A stretch of 7,200 nucleotides of DNA, taken from NCBI GenBank assembly GCA_003523545.1, contig DQAM01000358.1:1-7200 (forward strand), given 5' to 3'. The notes beneath the pieces are model-generated. The model made no database searches. It was not told the DNA's origin and saw nothing but the letters and a program-made list of their open reading frames with translations. The translations under genes and the position numbers were made by a program. The DNA comes from Dysgonomonas sp. (GTDB lineage: Bacteria; Bacteroidota; Bacteroidia; Bacteroidales; Dysgonomonadaceae). Positions 1 to 5,654 of the stretch are shown piece by piece; within the stretch, counting starts at the first letter, position 1; each line of letters begins with the position of its first letter.

Positions 1-396
1 TATGATATGTATACGAATACGATGCTGCATGAAGCAACGTTTATACGTCGTGATATGTTTGAAAAGTACGGTCTTTACGATGAAAAGTTATCCATTGTAT
101 CCGATTGGAAGTTTTTTCTGAAAGCTATTTTAGGAGGAGAGAATACTATTTTTATTGATAAAGACTTTATCGTTTTTGAGATGGACGGCGTAAGTACTAA
201 TAAAATGCATGGAGAACGCTTATTAGAGGAACGCAAGAAAGTAGTAAATGAAATATTACCCGCTAATATTATTGCTGATTATGAAAGGCTAAAGAGTCTG
301 GAAGCTGATGCTTATATTCCGGAGTTGATAAAGTCAAACAGTTTGTATATGAATATGTTCAGGGTAATGAATAAATTGAATAAAATTTTCAAATAG
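1..396 (+). CDS. Family 2 glycosyltransferase, C-terminal part (5' end outside window)
   Basis: The reading frame is open from the first base, so this is the last 131 residues of a gene that begins upstream; the ATG at position 7 is probably internal. No nucleotide-sugar-binding half is visible. Identity comes from similarity to the C-terminal half of the next gene: both carry an FIRRDMF segment, then KYG-x-YDE, then SDWK-[FL]-F, followed by a charged helical tail with an LEE(R/K)(K/R) stretch. In GT-A fold family 2 enzymes the Asp of such an SDW motif lies where the catalytic base is expected (family knowledge, not tested here). The likely role is adding a sugar to a lipid-linked O-antigen, capsule or exopolysaccharide unit at the inner membrane. 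Donor and acceptor cannot be read from the sequence. The stop is one base before the next ATG, which indicates an operon. Confidence 0.85.
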   Translation, partial: YDMYTNTMLHEATFIRRDMFEKYGLYDEKLSIVSDWKFFLKAILGGENTIFIDKDFIVFEMDGVSTNKMHGERLLEERKKVVNEILPANIIADYERLKSLEADAYIPELIKSNSLYMNMFRVMNKLNKIFK

Positions 397-397
397 A

Positions 398-1216
398 ATG
401 ATAATCTCTATAGTAACGATAAATTTTAATAATAAAGAAGGTCTGGAAAAAACAATCGAAAGTGTAATTCGCCAGACTTATAATAATATTGAATTTATTG
501 TAATCGATGGAGGATCTAATGATGGCAGCAAAGATATAATTGAAAAATATAAGGATAATATATCTTATTGGGTGAGCGAACCGGATAAGGGTATATATCA
601 TGCGATGAATAAAGGAATCCGTGTAGCTCAGGGTGAATACCTTTATTTTCTGAATTCAGGAGATTATTTTACATCTGATGAAGTATTGTCACAAATTTGG
701 GTAGAAAACCGGAGTGAGGCTTTTGTATGCGGCAATCTTATCTGGGATAAGAAAGATAGAAAAGAAAGGGATGCAGGTTATAAAACACGTGATTGGTTAT
801 TCTCTTTATACGATATTTATTCAGGTTTCCTGAGCCATCAGGCATTTTTTATCCGCCGTGATATGTTTGATAAGTATGGGCATTATGATGAACGCTTTAA
901 AATAATGTCTGATTGGAAGCTTTTCTTCATAGCTATAGGCATTCATAGCGAAAAAGTGATATATGCGGATGTAGATATAGCAGTTTACGATACGGAAGGA
1001 TTTAGCAGTAAAATAGGAGGAAAAGCCATTTTAGAAGAAAAGAGGCAGATTGCTCAGGAAGAATTGTCACCACAAACCTATAAAAAACTAGACAAGCTTT
1101 ATTGGTTGGAACGTAATGATTTCATGATAGAATTCATTTACTCTAAAAAGTGGATACATATTTTATTTAAAGCCTTTTATAAAATTTGTACAAAACTAAA
1201 ACTAACTAACGTATAA
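398..1216 (+). CDS. Family 2 glycosyltransferase (WfgS/WcaA-like), complete
   Basis: This 272-residue protein has the GT-A layout of family 2 glycosyltransferases. The N-terminus is ISIVTINFNN (residues 3-12), then QTYNNIEFIVIDGGSNDGS with the nucleotide-binding Asp37. EPDKGIYHAMNKGI (61-74) follows, and the metal-site region LNSGD (85-89) stands in for the DxD motif. HQAFFIRRD and SDW (171-173), the likely catalytic-base region, come next. The EPDKGIYHAMNKG stretch is typical of the small cytoplasmic enzymes of O-antigen and capsule clusters. No membrane helix is evident, so it probably acts at the inner face of the membrane on a lipid-linked acceptor. It starts one base after the preceding glycosyltransferase and resembles its C-terminal half. 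Hand counting the bases around this junction (361-420) gives about 22% GC, well below parts of radA. The sugar specificity is unknown. Confidence 0.93.
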   Translation: MIISIVTINFNNKEGLEKTIESVIRQTYNNIEFIVIDGGSNDGSKDIIEKYKDNISYWVSEPDKGIYHAMNKGIRVAQGEYLYFLNSGDYFTSDEVLSQIWVENRSEAFVCGNLIWDKKDRKERDAGYKTRDWLFSLYDIYSGFLSHQAFFIRRDMFDKYGHYDERFKIMSDWKLFFIAIGIHSEKVIYADVDIAVYDTEGFSSKIGGKAILEEKRQIAQEELSPQTYKKLDKLYWLERNDFMIEFIYSKKWIHILFKAFYKICTKLKLTNV

Positions 1217-1277
1217 TCCTGTTTAGATTTCAAGGAAAATATCGGATTTTAATAATATTATTCATTATTTTTGCAAT
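1217..1277. other. Intergenic gap between polysaccharide cluster and aroK
   Basis: These 61 AT-rich bases hold the aroK -7 box (annotated separately), a perfect 12-bp A/T palindrome (AATAATATTATT, 1251-1262) just upstream of it, and a weak AAAAT/ATTTT inverted repeat (1236-1250, 5-nt loop). Neither repeat has the GC-rich stem and U-run of a strong intrinsic terminator. The gap is still the natural boundary between the glycosyltransferase operon and the aroK group. Confidence 0.5.
1266..1274 (+). promoter_or_regulatory. Bacteroidota-type -7 promoter box for aroK
   Basis: TATTTTTGC matches the TAnnTTTG consensus of the Bacteroidota primary sigma factor exactly. It ends four bases before the aroK ATG at 1278. 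With the usual distance from this box, transcription would start at or within a few bases of the ATG, giving a leaderless or nearly leaderless mRNA. I see no clear TTG/TTTG -33 element at the expected spacing (around 1238-1247), so the call rests on the -7 box and its position. Confidence 0.6.
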
Positions 1278-1829
1278 ATGACACGTATTTTCCTGATAGG
1301 ATATATGGGAGTCGGAAAAACGACACTTGGACGAGAATTAGCGAAAGTATTAAATCTCGGCTTTATCGATTTGGATTTATTCATACAGAACAGATATAAT
1401 AAATCAATATCCAGCATATTTGAAGAAGAAGGAGAAATCCGTTTCAGAGAAATAGAAAACAATATTCTCAAAGAAGTCGCAGAATTTGAAAATGTAGTGG
1501 TTTCTACGGGTGGAGGTGTACCGTGTTTTTACGATAATATGGAGATTATGAATAAATCTGGTCTAACCATATACTTGAAAGCAACACCTGAGCTGCTGGC
1601 CGAAAGACTGAATTTATGTAAGGATAAACGGCCTCTCATAAAAGATAAGGATGAGGTGGAAATGTTGAAATTCGTGTCCGAAAGTCTTGATAAAAGATCC
1701 ATCTTTTATAATCGTGCAAAACTTATATTCGAATCTGATAATCTTATCGACAAGCATAATACAGATGTATATGTGTGTCAAATACTCGAAAAAATTAATG
1801 ACTATACACAAATAAAATGTTCACAATGA
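1278..1829 (+). CDS. aroK: Shikimate kinase
   Basis: AroK phosphorylates the 3-hydroxyl of shikimate with ATP, the fifth step of the shikimate pathway to chorismate, in the cytoplasm. The 183-residue protein is slightly longer than the usual 165-175 and has all the expected signatures. The P-loop GYMGVGKTT is at residues 8-16. The DLD at 31-33 gives the shikimate- and Mg-binding Asp33, and GEIRFREIE gives Arg57. STGGG is at 76-80. The lid arginine is Arg118 in KDKRPL, and Arg140 begins the R-xxx-Y-xx-A motif. The ATG at 1278 is well supported, because the P-loop must begin within about ten residues of the N-terminus. A Bacteroidota -7 box lies only four bases upstream. The stop overlaps the start of the downstream protease, so the two are probably cotranscribed. 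The final 15 or so residues are polar and look like a non-conserved tail. Confidence 0.96.
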   Translation: MTRIFLIGYMGVGKTTLGRELAKVLNLGFIDLDLFIQNRYNKSISSIFEEEGEIRFREIENNILKEVAEFENVVVSTGGGVPCFYDNMEIMNKSGLTIYLKATPELLAERLNLCKDKRPLIKDKDEVEMLKFVSESLDKRSIFYNRAKLIFESDNLIDKHNTDVYVCQILEKINDYTQIKCSQ

Positions 1830-3526
1830 CCAGGAAATATTTGTATCTTGTATTTTTTAGTGCTATTTGTTTGTTTTCTTTAAACTTACGTGCCCAGAAA
1901 AGCGAAGGAGGGATTCCTCCCAGTTTCAATTATCCCTCATTATTGAGATCAGCGTCCGGTGCTCAGTATGTAAATGCGGATCTGGATGTGAAGCGTTTAA
2001 TCTGGGAAGATAGCATTGCTGAACGAAATGGAGCACCTCTTCGATTAGCAATAGAAGTACCGGTTGATATAGATATGAAGAAAACCGGTCATTGGAGGAT
2101 ATTGCCCGATTCTACCCGTATATGGCAGCATACAATTTCTCTTGAAAAAGCTTCAGGGGTAATTATCAGTTATAATGATTTTTATATTCCCCCAGGTGGA
2201 AAATTGTTTATTTATAATGAAGATGGCACATCAGTCCTGGGAGCTTATACGCATGAAACTTACCCGCAGGGCGGACGTTTTGCAACTGAGCCGGTTTATG
2301 GTGACATTTTTACATTAGAATATGTTGCATCACCAATATCTCAGGAAGAGCCCAGAATTATAATCGAAGGATTAGGCTATATGTATAAAAGTTCAGCTTG
2401 TCCTGAAGGGGAAAGGTGTTCGCCTCAAATTAACTCTTCCCGGCAGAAATGTATGCTGAATGTTAATTGTGAAGAAGGAAATGCATGGAAGAGACAGAAA
2501 CAAGGGGTGGTTCTGTTCTTCGTCAAATTATTGGAAGATGACCAGGGCTTTCCACGACAGGTATGGAGTGCGTGCACCGGAAGTTTGGTAAATAATACAA
2601 ATAGAGATGGTAAGCCTTATATTTTAAGTGCTACCCACTGCTTTGTCAAAAAACCTGTTATGGATCAACTCATTGTTTATTTCAATCATGAATTTTCAGA
2701 ATGTGCAAATGAAAATGTAATGACACAGTATAAATCTTTGGTGGGAGCTATTCCGAGAGCGGAGATTCCTCTTTCGCATGGTTCAGATACATATCTGTAT
2801 GAATTGAAAGAAGAAGTACCTAAGGTGTGGAATCCATATTATAACGGATGGGATAGAAGGAATAATCCGGCAAATACAGGCTCCGTAATTCATCACCCTA
2901 ATTATGATGTAAAGAAAATATCATTGTATAGAGATCAGCTGACATCGGGTACCTGGGAACAAAAGCTCGGTAGTATCACAACTAAAGGTGCGGCTAACGG
3001 CCATTGGAGGGTTGTTTATAGTAAGGGGGTTACAGAAGCCGGCTCCTCGGGTTCTCCTATTTTTAATGAAAATGGATTGATTATCGGGACTTTGAGTGGA
3101 GGACAGAGTGTTTGTAGTAACATGAATCTGGCAGATATGTACGGGAAATTCTGGTTTGCATGGGACCAATATAATGACAACGTCGAATCGCAGCTGAAAC
3201 CTTATCTGGATCCTTCAAATAAGGGAGTAGATTATCTTGAGGGTTATGATCCCAATAATCCGAGCGGTATTGAAGATGAGTGGGAAGAAAATACCAAAGA
3301 ACTGATTTTATTCCCTGTACCTGCAACAGACGATTTGAGCATAAATGCTGATTCTATCATTAGAGGCATAGATATATATGATATGCAGGGGCGTGTAGTA
3401 TTTTCGCGTTCCAATTATTCCGGCTCAACTGCGGCAATAAATATAAGTAACTTCCCTTACGGTACTTATATGATAAAAGTCAAGACAGATCAGAAAAGTA
3501 TTACTGATAAATTTATTAAAAAATAA
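1817..3526 (+). CDS. Secreted lysyl-endopeptidase-like serine protease with T9SS type A sorting domain
   Basis: This is a 569-residue preproprotease. A Sec signal peptide (basic TRK, hydrophobic stretch, likely cut after Ala26 in LRA-Q) is followed by a propeptide of about 185 residues. The chymotrypsin-fold domain (about 212-475) resembles Achromobacter lyticus protease I (Lys-C). His274 (SATHC), Asp324 (SDTYLYEL) and Ser411 (GSSGSP) form the triad. CTGSLVNN, GWDRR and GVTEAGSSGSPI match that enzyme nearly word for word as I recall it. Cys212, 218, 253, 275, 296 and 433 correspond to its six disulfide cysteines. Asp440 (ADMYGK) sits where its lysine-selecting S1 aspartate lies. An acidic linker (about 478-494) leads to the Por-secretion-tail domain (about 496-569: FPVPATDDLSI, IYDMQGRVV, YGTYMIKV, KFIKK). 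The protein should cross the outer membrane by T9SS and be cell-attached or released. A start at the ATG at 1826 (residue 4) gives an ATGA overlap with aroK and an equally good signal peptide. Lysine specificity is inferred. Confidence 0.93.
   Translation: MFTMTRKYLYLVFFSAICLFSLNLRAQKSEGGIPPSFNYPSLLRSASGAQYVNADLDVKRLIWEDSIAERNGAPLRLAIEVPVDIDMKKTGHWRILPDSTRIWQHTISLEKASGVIISYNDFYIPPGGKLFIYNEDGTSVLGAYTHETYPQGGRFATEPVYGDIFTLEYVASPISQEEPRIIIEGLGYMYKSSACPEGERCSPQINSSRQKCMLNVNCEEGNAWKRQKQGVVLFFVKLLEDDQGFPRQVWSACTGSLVNNTNRDGKPYILSATHCFVKKPVMDQLIVYFNHEFSECANENVMTQYKSLVGAIPRAEIPLSHGSDTYLYELKEEVPKVWNPYYNGWDRRNNPANTGSVIHHPNYDVKKISLYRDQLTSGTWEQKLGSITTKGAANGHWRVVYSKGVTEAGSSGSPIFNENGLIIGTLSGGQSVCSNMNLADMYGKFWFAWDQYNDNVESQLKPYLDPSNKGVDYLEGYDPNNPSGIEDEWEENTKELILFPVPATDDLSINADSIIRGIDIYDMQGRVVFSRSNYSGSTAAINISNFPYGTYMIKVKTDQKSITDKFIKK
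1826..1829 (+). promoter_or_regulatory. ATGA stop/start overlap between aroK and the protease
   Basis: The ATG at 1826-1828 overlaps the aroK stop TGA at 1827-1829. This is the classic arrangement for translational coupling. An in-frame ATG at 1817 is the alternative start and would add only MFT ahead of the same signal peptide. No Shine-Dalgarno sequence is evident before either, which is normal in this phylum. Confidence 0.55.
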
Positions 3527-3544
3527 TTCATATTTAATTTTATA

Positions 3545-4906
3545 GTGGCTAAAACAAAGTCCGTATACGTATGTAGTAATTGCGGAAATGATTCTCCCAA
3601 ATGGCTGGGTAAGTGTCCTGTGTGCGGGGAATGGAATACATACGTAGAAGAAATAATTGCAAAAGATAATAAAAGAAACCATAATTCAGTCTTTGAAACT
3701 CCCAAAGCAAAACCGATTTTATTGCGGGATGTAACAGTAGGAGAGGAACCGAGGCTCGATCTAAAAGATGAAGAACTGAACCGCGTACTGGGCGGGGGAC
3801 TGGTACCGGGCTCACTTATCTTATTAGGCGGTGAACCGGGGATCGGTAAATCCACATTAATATTACAGACGGTCTTAGGATTAGATACATTGAATACATT
3901 ATATGTATCTGGTGAAGAAAGTGCACGGCAGCTAAAATTACGTGCCGACCGAATCAATTCGCAGAACAATAATTGTTACATTGTTTGTGAAACCAATCTG
4001 GAACAAATATTTGTCCACATACAAAATAGTAATCCCGATCTGGTAATCATCGATTCCATCCAGACTATATTTTCAGATACCGTAGAATCATCTCCCGGAA
4101 GTATTTCGCAGGTACGCGAATGTTCTGCTGCCATACTGAAGTTTGCTAAAGAGACGAATACCCCTGTTGTACTGATAGGACATATTAATAAAGAGGGAAA
4201 TATTGCAGGCCCTAAAGTTTTGGAGCATATTGTGGATACCGTACTTCAATTCGAAGGAGACCAGCATTACATGTACCGTATATTGCGGAGCATCAAGAAC
4301 CGTTTTGGAAGCACTGCTGAATTGGGAATATACGAAATGCGCCAAAATGGACTGCGGCAGGTGAATAATCCTTCTGAGCTGCTGCTTACTCAGAATCATG
4401 AAGGATTGAGCGGAGTAGCTATTGCCGCGGCCATTGAAGGAGTAAGGCCGTTTCTGATAGAAACACAAGCATTAGTCAGTACCGCTGCATATGGAACACC
4501 CCAACGTTCGGCAACGGGATTTGATATCCGCCGTATGAATATGCTTCTGGCTGTATTGGAAAAACGTGCAGGATTCAAATTAATCCAGAAAGATGTTTTT
4601 CTGAATATCGCAGGGGGACTGAAGGTAAATGACCCGGCTATCGATATGGCAGTAATAAGCGCCGTATTGTCTTCCAGTCTGGATATTTCGATAGAAAGGC
4701 ATATCTGTATGGCGGGAGAAGTGGGACTTTCGGGAGAAATAAGACCTGTCAACCGTATCGAACAGCGTATTCTTGAAGCTGAAAAGCTAGGTTTTTCAAA
4801 AATACTTATACCTCATAACAATCTCAAAGGATTTACATCAAAAGTAAAAATCGAAATACATCAGGTCAGGAAAGTTGAAGAAGCCTTCCGGTTATTATTC
4901 GGCTGA
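3545..4906 (+). CDS. radA: DNA repair protein RadA (Sms)
   Basis: RadA is a RecA-like ATPase that promotes branch migration and processes recombination intermediates in DNA repair. At 453 residues it has normal family length and all expected parts. A C4 zinc finger (Cys10, 13, 24, 27, ending in CPVCGEW) comes first. Walker A is GEPGIGKST (96-104) and Walker B is LVIID ending in Asp170. The RadA-specific KNRFG motif is at 251-255. The C-terminal Lon-protease-like domain (about 280-453) includes GGLKVNDPAIDMAV and AGEVGLSGEIRPV; in RadA proteins this domain is structural, not proteolytic. Translation starts at a GTG (MAKTKSVYVC); the residues between it and the first zinc-finger cysteine fit the family N-terminus, and no nearby ATG does as well. 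The gene lies 18 bp after the protease in the same direction and may be read through from it. Its last 12 bp overlap the convergent pseudouridine synthase gene. Confidence 0.97.
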   Translation: MAKTKSVYVCSNCGNDSPKWLGKCPVCGEWNTYVEEIIAKDNKRNHNSVFETPKAKPILLRDVTVGEEPRLDLKDEELNRVLGGGLVPGSLILLGGEPGIGKSTLILQTVLGLDTLNTLYVSGEESARQLKLRADRINSQNNNCYIVCETNLEQIFVHIQNSNPDLVIIDSIQTIFSDTVESSPGSISQVRECSAAILKFAKETNTPVVLIGHINKEGNIAGPKVLEHIVDTVLQFEGDQHYMYRILRSIKNRFGSTAELGIYEMRQNGLRQVNNPSELLLTQNHEGLSGVAIAAAIEGVRPFLIETQALVSTAAYGTPQRSATGFDIRRMNMLLAVLEKRAGFKLIQKDVFLNIAGGLKVNDPAIDMAVISAVLSSSLDISIERHICMAGEVGLSGEIRPVNRIEQRILEAEKLGFSKILIPHNNLKGFTSKVKIEIHQVRKVEEAFRLLFG

Positions 4907-5575
4907 TTGTTTTTCGAAATATGCCCATAATTTATCGTCCGGTACGGGAGCTGTTATTTCTATCGGCTGCTTGGATACCGGATGGATAAAACTTACTTTG
5001 CGTGCATGCAGATTAATTCCGCCATCGGGATTTGACCGTTCCGAACCGTATTTCAGATCACCTTTTATGGGGCATCCTATTTTAGAAAGCTGGCTTCTTA
5101 TCTGGTGATGACGCCCTGTTTCCAAATCTATTTCCAAAAGGTTATATTTATCAGAATGCGCTAAAACCTTATAATGGAGTACAGCCTTTTTTGAATCCGG
5201 TTTTTCCGTATCGTAAGCGTAAGATTTATTTTGCTTTTCATTGCGGGTTAAGTAATGAATCAAGGTATCTTGATCTTTAGGAGGAGTATTTTTAACAATA
5301 GCCCAATAAGTCTTCTTTATTTCTTTATTTTTGAACATATCGTTCAGTCTGGGTAGGGCTTTGCTTGTTTTAGCAAAAATGACAATACCGCTTACGGGCC
5401 TGTCGAGACGGTGCGTAACACCAAGAAATACATTTCCCGGTTTATTATACTTTTCCTTAAGCCATTCTTTAACTATGTCGGAGAGGGGTTTATCGCCTGT
5501 TTTATCTCCTTGCACTATTTCGGAAACTGTCTTGTTGACTACTATGATATGATTGTCTTCGTAGAGTACGGTCAT
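4895..5575 (-). CDS. RluA-family RNA pseudouridine synthase
   Basis: This enzyme isomerises uridine to pseudouridine in rRNA or tRNA. The 226-residue protein has the RluA catalytic motif THRLDRPVSGIVIFAKT with the nucleophilic Asp58, and the family motif LETGRHHQIRSQL (161-173). It begins directly with the catalytic fold (MTVLYEDNHIIVVNK) and has no N-terminal S4 RNA-binding domain. It therefore belongs with the short RluA-type proteins, not the S4-containing RluC/RluD type. The RNA target cannot be assigned from sequence, so I give no symbol. It follows pheT in the same direction after 79 bp that contain a GC-rich palindromic element ending 16 bp before its ATG. I see no TAnnTTTG box in those 16 bases, so it is probably transcribed with pheT. 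Its stop lies inside the end of radA on the other strand. Confidence 0.93.
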   Translation of the reverse strand: MTVLYEDNHIIVVNKTVSEIVQGDKTGDKPLSDIVKEWLKEKYNKPGNVFLGVTHRLDRPVSGIVIFAKTSKALPRLNDMFKNKEIKKTYWAIVKNTPPKDQDTLIHYLTRNEKQNKSYAYDTEKPDSKKAVLHYKVLAHSDKYNLLEIDLETGRHHQIRSQLSKIGCPIKGDLKYGSERSNPDGGINLHARKVSFIHPVSKQPIEITAPVPDDKLWAYFEKQSAE

Positions 5576-5591
5576 TTATAAATAAATTTTT

Positions 5592-5652
5592 GCCCCTTAA
5601 ATCTCCCTTAAGGAACTTTCATTCCTCCCCCAAGGGGGAGGTTAGGAGGGGC
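5592..5652. repeat. GC-rich palindromic element between pheT and the pseudouridine synthase (REP-like candidate)
   Basis: This 61-bp block stands out by its runs of C and G in AT-rich surroundings. Its ends are inverted (GCCCCT at 5592-5597, AGGGGC at 5647-5652). Inside are a perfect 18-bp palindrome (CCTCCCCCAAGGGGGAGG, 5624-5641) and a smaller one (CCTTAAGG, 5606-5613). The CTCCC at 5603-5607 can alternatively pair with GGGAG at 5636-5640, so two competing folds are possible. It begins two bases after the pheT stop. From memory, similar paired GC-rich palindromes are dispersed in intergenic regions of Bacteroidota genomes, sometimes with REP-associated transposases. The dispersal cannot be shown from one copy. 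On the pheT-sense strand no clean U-run follows, so a simple terminator is less likely than a repeat or an mRNA-stabilising stem-loop. Confidence 0.6.
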
Positions 5653-5654
5653 TT

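Noticed and set aside
3535..3542. TAATTTTA before the radA GTG as a -7 promoter box
   Set aside because: It lacks the final G of TAnnTTTG, has no -33 partner and lies in an 18-bp A/T-only-like spacer where such matches are expected by chance.
3490..3969. Open frame of 159 codons on the minus strand opposite the start of radA
   Set aside because: It lies opposite the radA zinc finger and Walker A region, which are certain; its translation is rich in Ser, Pro and Phe with no recognisable motif, as expected of an antisense shadow.
4396..4752. Open frame of 118 codons on the minus strand inside radA
   Set aside because: It is fully contained in the conserved Lon-like domain of radA, shows no family signature and has no gene-like context.
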